Part shown: positions 8,167 through 19,880 of the stretch, one piece after another
Position numbering within the stretch: position 1 is the first letter of the stretch
Layout of the letters: every line of letters starts with the position of its first letter
Assembly: GCF_004614165.1 (NCBI RefSeq)
Contig: NZ_SPVG01000265.1
Span: 1-64,000 of the forward strand
Source of the DNA: Duganella callida
GTDB lineage: Bacteria > Pseudomonadota > Gammaproteobacteria > Burkholderiales > Burkholderiaceae_D
Direction of reading: 5' to 3'
Length of the DNA: 64,000 nt
Made by a program: the position numbers and the translations under genes
The notes under the pieces: model-generated
What the model was told of the DNA's origin: nothing
What the model saw: only the letters and a program-made list of their open reading frames with translations
The model's database searches: none

Positions 8167-10007
8167 GCGATCCACGTTACGCCATCGGCATCGACCTGGG
8201 CACCACGCACAGCGCGCTGTCGTATGTGAACCTGCAGGTCAGCGACGGCGAAAAAACCCAGCACGGCGTGCTGCCGATTCCGCAGCTGACCGCGCCGGGC
8301 ACCATCGAAGATCTGCCCCTGCTGCCGTCCTTCCTGTACCTGCCGCACGCCGATGAACTGGCGCCGGGCGAGAACAATCTGCCATGGCAGCAGAGCGCCG
8401 AAGAACAGACCGGCGTGGCCGGCGAGATGGCGCGCAGCCGCGGCGCCACCACGCCGATCCGCCTGGTCTCCAGCGCCAAGAGCTGGTTGAGCCATCCGGG
8501 CGTGGACCGCCGCAGCGCGCTGCTGCCGAGCGACGCGCCGGAAGAAGTCACGCGCGTCTCGCCGCTGGATGCGTCCACGCGCTATCTGAACCATCTGCGC
8601 AAGGCATGGGAGCAGGCGCACCCGGAAGCGCCGTTCGCCGAGCAGGCGGTCACGGTCACGATTCCGGCTTCCTTCGACCCGGGCGCGCGCGAACTGACCG
8701 CCGACGCGGCACGCGCCGCCGGCTACACCAATCTGACGCTGCTGGAAGAACCGCAGGCCGCGCTGTACAGCTGGATCCAGGGCAGCGAAGGCCGCTGGCG
8801 CAAGGAAGTCAGGCCGGGCGACGTCATCCTGGTGGTGGACGTGGGTGGCGGCACCAGCGACTTTTCGCTGATCGCCGTGCTGGAACGCGACGGCGTGCTG
8901 GAACCGCACCGCATCGCCGTCGGCGACCACATCCTGCTGGGCGGCGATAACATGGACCTGGCGCTGGCCCACCTGGTGGCGCGCAAGCTGGCCGCCAACG
9001 GCACCCAGCTCGACGCCTGGCAGATGCGCGCACTGACTTACGGCTGCCGCACCGCCAAGGAAAAGCTGCTGGCCGACGCCACCGTCGCCACCTGGCCCAT
9101 CGTGGTGCCCAGCCGCGGCTCGAAACTGATCGGCGGTTCGATCCGCACCGAACTGACGCGCGAGGAAGTCAGCACCTTCATCCTCGACGGCTTCTTCCCG
9201 CAGGTGGAAGCGTCGGCGCGGCCGGCCGTGCGCACCCGCGCCGGCCTGACCCAGCTTGGCCTGCCGTACGCGCAGGATGCCGGCGTCACCCGCCACCTGG
9301 CCGCATTCCTGGCGCGCCAGGTCGGCGCGACGGCGGAACTGGAAGGCTACGCCGGCAAACAGAACCCCGACGCCACCTTCCTGCATCCGACCGCGGTGCT
9401 GTTCAACGGCGGCGTGTTCAAGTCCGAGCTGCTGGCGCAGCGCGTGATGGGCACGATCAACGACTGGCTGTACATGGAAGGCGCGGAGCCGGCGCGCATG
9501 CTGGGCGGCGCCGATCTCGATCTGGCGGTGGCGCGCGGCGCCGCCTACTACGGCTACGTGCGGCGCGGCAGCGGTGTGCGCATCCGCGGCGGCACGGCAC
9601 GTTCGTACTACGTGGCGATCGAATCGGCGATGCCGGCGATTCCCGGCATGGAGCCGCCGATCCAGGCGCTGTGCGTGGCGCCGTTCGGCATGGAGGAAGG
9701 CAGCGAGATCGAACTGCCGAACCAGGAATTCGGCCTGGTGGTGGGCGAGCCGGTGCAGTTCCGCTTCTTCGGTTCCTCGGTGCGCCGCCAGGACCAGATC
9801 GGCGACCTGCTGGACTTCTGGGGGCCGGATGAGCTGATCGAGATGAACGAGATCCAGGCCAACCTGTCGCCGGAAGGCCGTCAGGCCGGCGACGTGGTGC
9901 AGGTGCGTCTGCATGCGCTGGCGACCGAATCCGGCACGCTGGAACTGGCCGCGGTGGCCAGCGACGGCCAGCGCTGGAAGGTGGAGTTCGACGTCCGCAG
10001 CGCATGA
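8163..10007 (+). CDS. Hsp70-family protein (DnaK-like ATPase), first of a pair
   Basis: This 614-residue protein has an actin-like ATPase domain. Phosphate-1 motif GIDLGTTHSAL is at about 8-18, phosphate-2 VVDVGGGTSDFSLI at about 223-236, and the adenosine region is FNGGVFKSELLAQRV. The C-terminus after about residue 480 does not look like a canonical DnaK substrate-binding domain with helical lid, and there is no EEVD-like tail. The start is GTG, overlapping the DUF2760 stop. No dnaJ or grpE is adjacent. It is a member of the uncharacterised divergent Hsp70 proteins. Confidence 0.88.
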   Translation: MSDPRYAIGIDLGTTHSALSYVNLQVSDGEKTQHGVLPIPQLTAPGTIEDLPLLPSFLYLPHADELAPGENNLPWQQSAEEQTGVAGEMARSRGATTPIRLVSSAKSWLSHPGVDRRSALLPSDAPEEVTRVSPLDASTRYLNHLRKAWEQAHPEAPFAEQAVTVTIPASFDPGARELTADAARAAGYTNLTLLEEPQAALYSWIQGSEGRWRKEVRPGDVILVVDVGGGTSDFSLIAVLERDGVLEPHRIAVGDHILLGGDNMDLALAHLVARKLAANGTQLDAWQMRALTYGCRTAKEKLLADATVATWPIVVPSRGSKLIGGSIRTELTREEVSTFILDGFFPQVEASARPAVRTRAGLTQLGLPYAQDAGVTRHLAAFLARQVGATAELEGYAGKQNPDATFLHPTAVLFNGGVFKSELLAQRVMGTINDWLYMEGAEPARMLGGADLDLAVARGAAYYGYVRRGSGVRIRGGTARSYYVAIESAMPAIPGMEPPIQALCVAPFGMEEGSEIELPNQEFGLVVGEPVQFRFFGSSVRRQDQIGDLLDFWGPDELIEMNEIQANLSPEGRQAGDVVQVRLHALATESGTLELAAVASDGQRWKVEFDVRSA

Positions 10008-12883
10008 GCAAATACGCCGTCAGCATCGACCTGGGCACCACCAACACGGTGATGGCCTATGCGGAAGCCGGCAGCGCGCAGATCCGGCTGTTCGAGATCG
10101 ACCAGCTGACGGCGCCCGGTGAAATCGGTGCGGCGGCATTGCTGCCGTCCTTGCGCTACCACCCGGCACCGGGCGAGCTGGCCGATGGCGATCTGCAACT
10201 GCCTTGGCGGCAGCGCGATATCGCCGGTCTGCCGCAGGTGGTGGTTGGCCGCCTGGCGCGCACCCTCGGAGCTCAGGTGCCGGGACGGCTGGTGGCCAGC
10301 GCCAAGAGCTGGCTGTCGCATCCGCAGGTGGACCGCACGGCGCCCATCCTGCCATGGGGCGCGGAGGCGGAGGTGGCCAAGGTGTCGCCGGTCGCCGCCA
10401 GCGCTTCTTATCTGGCCCATTTGCGTCACGCCTGGAATACGCGCTTTCCGCTGCATCCGCTGGAAACGCAATATATCGTTTTAACCATTCCCGCCTCCTT
10501 CGACGAAGGCGCGCGTGCGCTGACGCTGGAAGCCGCCCGCATGGCGGGCCTGCCCGACCTGCGCCTGCTGGAAGAACCGCAGGCCGCCTTCTACGACTGG
10601 CTGTTCCGCCAGCGCGCCTCGCTGGCGGAAGAACTGGCGCAGACGCGGCTCGTGCTGGTCTGCGACGTCGGCGGCGGCACCACGGATTTCAGCCTGATGC
10701 AGGTGTCGGCCGCCGACGACGCTGGCGGCCAGCCGGCCATCAGCCGCATCGGCGTCGGCAATCACCTGATACTTGGCGGCGACAATATGGACCTGGCGCT
10801 GGCGCACGTGGTGGAGGCGCGCATGGCCGCTGCCGCGTCCTCGCCATCGGCAGCGCCGCAGGCGAAGCTGTCCGCCAGCCGGCTGTCGCAGTTGGCCGAG
10901 CGCTGCCGCGCCGCCAAGGAGCTGCTGCTGGCGGCCGACGCGCCCGAGCGCACCACGGTCACGCTGCTGGGCTCGGGCTCGAAACTGATCGGCAGTTCAC
11001 GCTCGGCCGAGCTGACGCGCGACGAAGTGGCCGCGCTGGTGGTGGACGGCTTCTTCCCGCTCAACGAAGCGCGCGAAGCCGCCCGGCGCGGACGCGGCGC
11101 CATCGTCGAATTCGGCCTGCCCTACGCCAGCGATGCGGCGATCACGCGCCATCTGGCGGACTTCCTGCGCCAGCACGCGGCCGCCGCGCGCGCAGCGCTC
11201 GGCCTGCCGGCCGGCAGTACCGAAGTGCCGGTGCCCGACACCCTGCTGCTCAACGGCGGCGTGTTCCGCGCCGACGCACTGGCCCGCCGCCTCGAAGCCA
11301 CGCTGGCCGGCTGGCGCCAGCAACCGCTGCGCGTCCTGCACAACGATAATCCGGACGTCGCCGTCGCACGCGGCGGCGTCGCCTATGCGCTAGGGCAGTC
11401 GGGACAGGCGCCGGTGATCGGCGGCGGCTCGGCGCGCAGCTACTTCCTGCTACTGGACGCCGGCGGCCATCCCGACCAGCCGCGCCGCGCCGTCTGCCTG
11501 CTGCCGCGCGGCAGCGCGGAGAACCGGGAACTGCTGCTGACCGACCGCAGCTTCGCCCTGCGCCTGGGGCGGCCGGTACGCTTCCACCTTGCCTCGTCCA
11601 CCGCCGACGCGGCGCAAGCCGGCGACGTGGTGCAGCTGCAGCCGGGCGAGTACGAGGCGCTGCCGCCCATCGCCACCGTCCTGCGCGACAGCAGCGCGGC
11701 TGACGCGCGCAGGGAAATCCCGGTCCAGTTGGCGACCTCGCTCAGCGAAGTGGGTACGCTGGAAGTCCACTGCGTCGCCAGGGACGACCAGCAACGCTGG
11801 CTGCTCGAATTCCAGCTGCGCGGCGAACCGGCAGCGCAGACCGGAGATGAAGATGAAGCGCCGCTGCCCGCCGGGCTGGCGGCCGCCACCGAAAAGATCG
11901 AGCGCATCTTCGGCAACCGCGCGCAGCAGGTCGATGTCAAGGAAGTGAAACAGCTGCGCGGCCAGCTCGAACATCTGCTGGGCAGCCGCGAAAGCTGGCC
12001 GACGCCGGTATTGCGCCGCCTGTTCGACGCCTTGATGGAACGCGCCAAGGGCCGCCGCCGCTCGTCGGAACACGAGCGCGCGTGGCTGAACCTGAGCGGC
12101 TACTGCCTGCGCCCCGGCTTCGGCCATGCGCTGGACGAATGGCGCATCGAGCAGCTGTGGGCCTTGTTCGACACCGGCATCCAGCACCACAAGGACAGCC
12201 AGGTCTGCGCCGAATGGTGGACCATGTGGCGCCGCGTCTCTGGCGGGCTGAGTGTCGATGCGCAGTTGCGCGTGCTGGACGATTTCGCCTTCAACGTGCA
12301 GGCCGATGCGGCGGAGCGCGGACGCCGTCCCGTCACACTGGTCAACGGCAGCGAGGAGGACATGCTGCGCCTGGGCGCATCGCTGGAGCGCATCCCCGGC
12401 AACTACAAGGCCGAAATCGGCGCCTGGATGCTGGATCAGCTGCAGCAGTCCACGCGGTCCGCGACCAAGGCCGCCGCCAACAAGACCCGCAGCGGCGCCG
12501 CCGATCTGGCCCGGGCCGAGGCGGCGCAAGGGCGCTTCCTCTGGGGCCTGAGCCGCGTCGGCGCACGCCAGCCGTTCCACGGCAGCGCGCACGATGTGGT
12601 CGACACCGCCATCGTCGAACAGTGGCTGCAAGTTGTGCTGTCGCTGGACTGGAAAAAAGTGGAGCCGGCAGGCTTCGCCGCCTCCCATCTGGCGCGCATG
12701 ACTGGCGACCGCTCGCGCGACATCGGCGACAGCGTGCGAGTGGAAGTGCTGCGGCGGCTGAAGGCTGTCGGCGCCCCGGCCAGCTGGAGCACCATGGTCA
12801 GCGAAGTGGTGCAACTCGACCAGGCCGACGAAAAACGCATGCTGGGCGACGCGCTGCCGCCCGGCCTCAAACTGATCGCCTGA
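10004..12883 (+). CDS. Hsp70-family protein with long C-terminal extension (DUF3731-like), second of a pair
   Basis: This 959-residue protein has an N-terminal Hsp70 ATPase (SIDLGTTNTVMAY near 7-19, CDVGGGTTDFSL near 219-230, LLNGGVFRADALARRLE). Past about residue 620 it has an alpha-helical region of some 330 residues, from EKIERIFGNRAQQVDVKEV onward. I associate this region with the DUF3731 family found fused to Hsp70. The ATG overlaps the first Hsp70 stop by 4 bp. The two ATPase domains are clearly paralogous (shared PASFD-GAR and LLEEPQAA segments), consistent with a tandem duplication and possibly an Hsp70 heterocomplex. Confidence 0.87.
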   Translation: MSKYAVSIDLGTTNTVMAYAEAGSAQIRLFEIDQLTAPGEIGAAALLPSLRYHPAPGELADGDLQLPWRQRDIAGLPQVVVGRLARTLGAQVPGRLVASAKSWLSHPQVDRTAPILPWGAEAEVAKVSPVAASASYLAHLRHAWNTRFPLHPLETQYIVLTIPASFDEGARALTLEAARMAGLPDLRLLEEPQAAFYDWLFRQRASLAEELAQTRLVLVCDVGGGTTDFSLMQVSAADDAGGQPAISRIGVGNHLILGGDNMDLALAHVVEARMAAAASSPSAAPQAKLSASRLSQLAERCRAAKELLLAADAPERTTVTLLGSGSKLIGSSRSAELTRDEVAALVVDGFFPLNEAREAARRGRGAIVEFGLPYASDAAITRHLADFLRQHAAAARAALGLPAGSTEVPVPDTLLLNGGVFRADALARRLEATLAGWRQQPLRVLHNDNPDVAVARGGVAYALGQSGQAPVIGGGSARSYFLLLDAGGHPDQPRRAVCLLPRGSAENRELLLTDRSFALRLGRPVRFHLASSTADAAQAGDVVQLQPGEYEALPPIATVLRDSSAADARREIPVQLATSLSEVGTLEVHCVARDDQQRWLLEFQLRGEPAAQTGDEDEAPLPAGLAAATEKIERIFGNRAQQVDVKEVKQLRGQLEHLLGSRESWPTPVLRRLFDALMERAKGRRRSSEHERAWLNLSGYCLRPGFGHALDEWRIEQLWALFDTGIQHHKDSQVCAEWWTMWRRVSGGLSVDAQLRVLDDFAFNVQADAAERGRRPVTLVNGSEEDMLRLGASLERIPGNYKAEIGAWMLDQLQQSTRSATKAAANKTRSGAADLARAEAAQGRFLWGLSRVGARQPFHGSAHDVVDTAIVEQWLQVVLSLDWKKVEPAGFAASHLARMTGDRSRDIGDSVRVEVLRRLKAVGAPASWSTMVSEVVQLDQADEKRMLGDALPPGLKLIA

Positions 12884-13493
12884 CGTAACCGGCCTGCTGG
12901 GCGACGAAGCCGTCGAACGCGGCGACCAGAGGCTGGTATTTATTTATATCGTTTTCCAGCTGCGCCAGCGCATGGGCCGTTGCTTCCAGCGTGGATAGCT
13001 GATCCGGCAGGTGCGCCTTGCGTATCAGGTAATGCGATGGCGGCGTATCGCGCAGCGGCAGGCGCGGCAGTGCTTGCAGCAGGGGATTCAGATACAGCAT
13101 CTTGCGGCTCTTGCGCCAAGTCCCGTCCAGCACCACCAGCCGCAGAGGTTCTTCCAGCCAGATGGGATCAAACGGCTGCGGCCTGGCCAGGCCCAGCGAG
13201 GCGTCTTCCGTATCCGGATACAGCAGCACGCTGCGCCGCTCCGGCGACAGCAAGGCTTGCAGGCGCTGCGCATCGAAGGTCTCCCCCACTTCGAGCAGGC
13301 TGTTCTCCAGGCTCAGATGCAGCAGACGCGCGCTGCCCTTGGCATTGGCGACTTCCATCGGATGCTGCAGGATCAGCACCTCGACCTGATTCGGCAGCGC
13401 CGCCGCCCAGCGGCAGATGCAGGTTTGCTGCGGACGCAGACAGGCAGCGCACAGCGCGCGCCGCGCGGGAGTGGTGGGACTGGCGGTGTTCAT
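12867..13493 (-). CDS. DTW-domain tRNA-uridine aminocarboxypropyltransferase
   Basis: This 208-residue protein matches the TapT/YfiP family, which adds the 3-amino-3-carboxypropyl group of SAM to U47 of tRNAs (acp3U). The N-terminal zinc-type cysteines (CAACLRPQQTCIC) and the DxTW motif (LDGTWRKSRKML) are present, as are the ILQHPME and ALAQLE segments. It converges on the large Hsp70 gene with a 17-bp overlap of coding ends. Confidence 0.87.
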   Translation of the reverse strand: MNTASPTTPARRALCAACLRPQQTCICRWAAALPNQVEVLILQHPMEVANAKGSARLLHLSLENSLLEVGETFDAQRLQALLSPERRSVLLYPDTEDASLGLARPQPFDPIWLEEPLRLVVLDGTWRKSRKMLYLNPLLQALPRLPLRDTPPSHYLIRKAHLPDQLSTLEATAHALAQLENDINKYQPLVAAFDGFVAQQAGYVRRSV

Positions 13494-13514
13494 AGGCCGC
13501 CATTGTACCGTGGC

Positions 13515-15272
13515 TCAGAACTCCTCCCAATCGTCCTGGCTCGCGGCGGAAACCGGCTTGCGCCGTGGCGGCATGGACTCGCCAGCGCCGGACGACCCGC
13601 TGACCGCTGCGGCGCCGCGGGCCGATGCCGCGATCTTGGCCGGCGCCGGGACGGCGGTTGCAGCGCCTGTCGCGGTGCGCGCCAGCGCCGTAGTCCGCGT
13701 CGCCGCACGCGGCAGGGCCGGCGTCGCATATGCGGCATCCAGCTTGAACACGCTGACCACATCCGCCAGCTTGGCCGATTGCTCCTGCATCGATTCCGCC
13801 GCCGCAGCCGCCTGCTCCACCAGCGCGGCGTTCTGCTGCGTCACCTGGTCCATCTGCGTGATCGCGTCGTTGACCTGGGCGATGCCCTGGCTCTGCTCCT
13901 CGCTGGCGTGACTGATCTGGTTCATGATCTGCGTGACGCGCTGGATGCTGTCGACAATCTCGTGCATGGTCTGCCCGGCCCTGTCCACCAGGTCGGAACC
14001 GGCCTGCACCTTTTGTACCGAGTCGTCGATCAGGCTCTTGATGTCCTTGGCGGCCGAGGCGGAACGCTGCGCCAGGTTGCGCACTTCCGATGCCACCACC
14101 GCAAAACCGCGTCCCTGCTCACCGGCGCGCGCCGCCTCCACCGCCGCGTTCAGCGCGAGGATATTGGTCTGGAACGCGATGCCATCGATGACCGAAATGA
14201 TATCGGCAATCTTGCGCGACGAATCGGTGATCGAACCCATGGTGTGCACCACCTCGCCCACCACCGAACCGCCACGGCTGGCGATTTCGGAAGCGCTGAT
14301 CGCCAGCGCGTTCGCCTGCCGCGCGTTTTCCGCATTGAAGCGCACGGTGGAGGTCAGTTCCTCCATCGAGGACGCCGTCTCTTCCAGCGAGCTGGCCTGC
14401 TCCTCGGTGCGCGAGGACAGATCCTGGTTGCCGGCCGCGATCTCGGTGGACGCGGTCGCGATCAGATCCGTCCCGGTACGCACCTGGCCGACGATGTTCA
14501 CCAGATTGCTGTTCATCGTCTTCAGCGCATGCATCAACTGTCCGGTTTCGTCGTTGCTGTGGACCTGAATATCGCTGGTCAGATCGCCGGACGATACCGT
14601 CTCCGCCACCTTCACCGCTTCATTGATCGGCCGCGTGATCGTGCGCGTGATCCACCACGCCGCCACCACGCCCAGCACGATGGCCGCCACCCCCAGCATG
14701 ATCAGCAGCGTGCGTCCGCTTTGATACTGCTGTTGTATATGGGTCGCCGATTCGTCGAGCAAGGCCGCCTGCTTGTCAGCGAAATTCTTGAGCGCGGCCA
14801 GGTAGCGCACCCGCGCCGGTGTCATGTCGCCTTCGTAAATCCTGCCCGCCGTTTCAAGCTCGCCCGCATTCTTCGCGGTGAAGACGTTCTTGCGGAAGTC
14901 GGTGTACACCTTGCGCGTTTCGAGCACCTGCTTGAACAGCGGCTTGAGTTCAGGATCGTCGATGTTGGCGTTGATCTGGTCCTGGATCTGCGTGGCGCGC
15001 GACGACGATTCCGCCATCAGCGCTTCCAGTTTTTTCTGGTCGTCGGGATTACGCACCATCCACGCGCCGGAGGTACGTGCGGCATTCACCTCGATGATCT
15101 TGCCCCATTCGGCAATCAGGCGTTCGTCGCGGATGCGCACGTTGATCATCTCGTCCGTGAGTGCGCTGGCACTGCTCAGCCGCAAGATGCCGATCACGGT
15201 CATTGCCACCAACAGTAACAAGATAAGCGCGAAGCCGATGCCGAGACGGGTACCGATCCTGAGGTTATTCAT
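13515..15272 (-). CDS. Methyl-accepting chemotaxis protein
   Basis: This 585-residue transmembrane chemoreceptor has a first membrane helix at about 12-32. A four-helix-bundle periplasmic sensor follows ([19 protein letters not shown]), then a second helix at about 187-210 and a HAMP domain. The signalling hairpin tip is [20 protein letters not shown]. The C-terminus after an Ala/Thr-rich linker is DDWEEF, fitting the xWxxF tether that recruits CheR or CheB in long-tailed receptors. The frame is open far upstream, but the ATG at 15272 starts a typical [15 protein letters not shown] receptor N-terminus. The ligand is unknown. Confidence 0.92.
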   Translation of the reverse strand: MNNLRIGTRLGIGFALILLLLVAMTVIGILRLSSASALTDEMINVRIRDERLIAEWGKIIEVNAARTSGAWMVRNPDDQKKLEALMAESSSRATQIQDQINANIDDPELKPLFKQVLETRKVYTDFRKNVFTAKNAGELETAGRIYEGDMTPARVRYLAALKNFADKQAALLDESATHIQQQYQSGRTLLIMLGVAAIVLGVVAAWWITRTITRPINEAVKVAETVSSGDLTSDIQVHSNDETGQLMHALKTMNSNLVNIVGQVRTGTDLIATASTEIAAGNQDLSSRTEEQASSLEETASSMEELTSTVRFNAENARQANALAISASEIASRGGSVVGEVVHTMGSITDSSRKIADIISVIDGIAFQTNILALNAAVEAARAGEQGRGFAVVASEVRNLAQRSASAAKDIKSLIDDSVQKVQAGSDLVDRAGQTMHEIVDSIQRVTQIMNQISHASEEQSQGIAQVNDAITQMDQVTQQNAALVEQAAAAAESMQEQSAKLADVVSVFKLDAAYATPALPRAATRTTALARTATGAATAVPAPAKIAASARGAAAVSGSSGAGESMPPRRKPVSAASQDDWEEF

Positions 15273-15373
15273 TGCTGACTCCCTGGCAAATAATCCGATG
15301 GTCCAGGTCATCCTAGCATTATTTTTCCTCACACTATAGGTCCAAAAGAAATATTCGGCGCTGCGACGCAACA

Positions 15374-16213
15374 TCACTCCCGTGCTGAAAACGTTCCCAA
15401 AAGTTCTTCCACGCCGGCGATCGCGGCTGGATCCTTGATCACCGCGCGCAGCCACACGTGCAGGGGCATGTCGCCCCAGCTGGCGGCGCGTTCGGCCAGA
15501 TAGGTCACGGGGCTGTGCGGCTCGGTACGCCGGAAGAAGTCGGCCACCAGGCGCAGCTGCTGCAAGGCCTGGGCGCGGGTCTGCAGCGCCACGCCGGACA
15601 GCATGGCCGCCGCGACCACCGGCATGTCGCCGGACGCCGGCGGCGGCGCCAGGGCGCTCTGCGGGGCCAGACTGCGGATCAGCGACTGCAGCGCATCGCG
15701 CGCGGCGCCGAAGCCCGGACCGCTGGCACCCAGTTGCATATCTACCACGCGCTCCAGCGCCTGCAGTCCGGCGCAGCAGTATTCGGCGTCCTCCAGCGAC
15801 GGCGCGGCGCACTCGCGCACCAGCGCGGGAGTGCGCGTCAACAGCCAGTGCAGGTTGCCGGTGCGCTGGTCGAAGTCGCCGTCGTCCGCTGGCGGATACA
15901 GATCGCGCCAGTGCCGATCGCACAATCCCGCCAGCACCGCGAAGCCATCGCCGAGGCCACGCAGGCCGGAGGTTTTCGCCAGCGCCTCCGCCAGCCAGAC
16001 GCCCAGCCGCAGATCCTTGCTGCGCGTGGCGATCAGGTCGGCGCAGCGGCTGGCGACGAATGGCCAGTCGGCTTCCTTCAGCGCGGCTTCCCAAGCGCCC
16101 TGGTCGAGCGCGGGATCGTCGTACTGGCGCGCCTGGGCGATCGCATCCACTTCGCCGCTGAACGACAGGTCTTCGCCGCCGACCGGTTGCAGCAGCCGTT
16201 CCACATTGAACAT
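15374..16213 (-). CDS. tssA: T6SS protein TssA (short ImpA-N form)
   Basis: This 279-residue protein has the ImpA N-terminal domain ([21 protein letters not shown], with RDLYPP) and the usual end [20 protein letters not shown]. TssA primes sheath and tail assembly at the baseplate. It is at the short end for the family and lacks a long C-terminal ring domain. It sits 9 bp after clpV and is the last gene of the tssB-tssC-hcp-tssE-clpV-tssA run. Confidence 0.88.
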   Translation of the reverse strand: MFNVERLLQPVGGEDLSFSGEVDAIAQARQYDDPALDQGAWEAALKEADWPFVASRCADLIATRSKDLRLGVWLAEALAKTSGLRGLGDGFAVLAGLCDRHWRDLYPPADDGDFDQRTGNLHWLLTRTPALVRECAAPSLEDAEYCCAGLQALERVVDMQLGASGPGFGAARDALQSLIRSLAPQSALAPPPASGDMPVVAAAMLSGVALQTRAQALQQLRLVADFFRRTEPHSPVTYLAERAASWGDMPLHVWLRAVIKDPAAIAGVEELLGTFSARE

Positions 16214-16222
16214 GAGCGCCTC

Positions 16223-18789
<2,567 letters not shown>

Positions 18790-18793
<4 letters not shown>

Positions 18794-19257
18794 GTGCGGC
18801 CTCCGCGCGCGCTGCGATTGATTGAATAGTGCAGCGATGACGGTTGCAGCACCGCGTCAAAGCTGACAGACTCCTGGTAAGACAGGCCGGCCAGCGTGGC
18901 GATAATCGCGAAGCTGACGCGGTTGATCGATCCCGGCTCATACTCCAGGCGCGCCTGCACGTTGCGCAGCCGCGGTTCATGGCGCTCGATTGCCGTCGTC
19001 AGCGCGGCGCAGATGCGCGCGCGGTCCTCGCTGCTGTTCATGCACATGCCGGCGAAGTCCATCAGGCCGTAGTTGGCGATGGAGCGTGCGCATTCCGGGT
19101 AGTCCTGCATCAGCTCGGGCGCGAGCGCGCAGCGGGTATTGAGCAGATCTTCCAGATCGCGCGCCACGCTGTCCTTGTACTGTTCCAGCGTCATGCCGCG
19201 CTCCATGCGGGCGTCGCCGAGCAGACGGTCCAGCAGGCCGGGGGCCAAGCCATTCAT
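18790..19257 (-). CDS. tssE: T6SS baseplate protein TssE (gp25-like)
   Basis: This 155-residue protein is a gp25/lysozyme-like baseplate subunit with LLDRLLGD near the start and the conserved NYGLMDFAGM and EPRLRNVQARLEYEPG segments. An open frame extends to 19308, but the ATG at 19257 starts the conserved domain directly. It follows hcp after a hairpin/U-tract and overlaps clpV. Confidence 0.9.
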
Positions 19258-19268
19258 GGGATATTCCC

Positions 19269-19299
19269 GAAAAAGAAGCCAGGCCGGGGATGGCCTGGC
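19269..19299 (-). terminator. Intercistronic terminator/attenuator after hcp
   Basis: Reading on the minus strand, an 8-bp GC stem (GCCAGGCC / GGCCTGGC, 6-nt loop, 19278-19299) is followed by TTCTTTTTC. It lies between the hcp stop and the tssE start, so it could let hcp message accumulate above the downstream tail genes by partial termination or by 3'-end protection. Confidence 0.6.
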
Positions 19300-19355
19300 G
19301 AAAAGCACGCCGCGCCGATATTGGCTACCGCGTCAGCACGGGCGCCGGGGAGTGC

Positions 19356-19847
19356 TCAGACAATGCGGTTGGCCGCCAGGTCCCAGCCGCCGGACGTGTT
19401 GCCGCCGGCGCCACCGCTGATTTTCTGCTGCGTGTACTTCCATTTGATCTTGGAGAATTTGAGCGCGACTTCCTCGCTCAGAATGTCGCCCTCCTCCACC
19501 GATGGCGACACGGCGCCGATCAGCACATTCTCGATCTCGATCTCGTAGTACTTCACGCGTTCGCCCTGGGCGTCCGCGCGCATGAACTCGAACTTGGCCT
19601 TGGGGATGGTGCGGCCCGCCGAGCAGGTCTGCAGCAGGATGGGCGAGGACAGATCGGCCAGCTTGGAGATCACGATGTCGCGATGCTCGCAGCGTTCCGC
19701 CGTGTGGCCGCCGCCGGTGGAGGCGGTGGCGGATTTCGGCTGGTCCACGCCGAAGCTGACCGATTTGCATTCGATCCATTCCTTGTGGCGGTCGTCATTG
19801 GATTCACCCTTGATGCCGTCGATATACAGATAAACGTCGATTGCCAT
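19356..19847 (-). CDS. hcp: T6SS inner-tube protein Hcp/TssD
   Basis: This 163-residue Hcp-family protein stacks as hexamers to form the needle tube. It shows the family opening MAIDVYLYIDGIKGES, the HRDIVISKLADLSSPILLQ core and the IEIENVLIGAVSPS strand pair. A strong GGAG ribosome site precedes the start. It lies between tssC and tssE, and a terminator-like hairpin follows it. Confidence 0.94.
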   Translation of the reverse strand: MAIDVYLYIDGIKGESNDDRHKEWIECKSVSFGVDQPKSATASTGGGHTAERCEHRDIVISKLADLSSPILLQTCSAGRTIPKAKFEFMRADAQGERVKYYEIEIENVLIGAVSPSVEEGDILSEEVALKFSKIKWKYTQQKISGGAGGNTSGGWDLAANRIV

Positions 19848-19880
19848 TGCAAGCTCCTGTCTCAGTTGTCGTTGGGGGGA

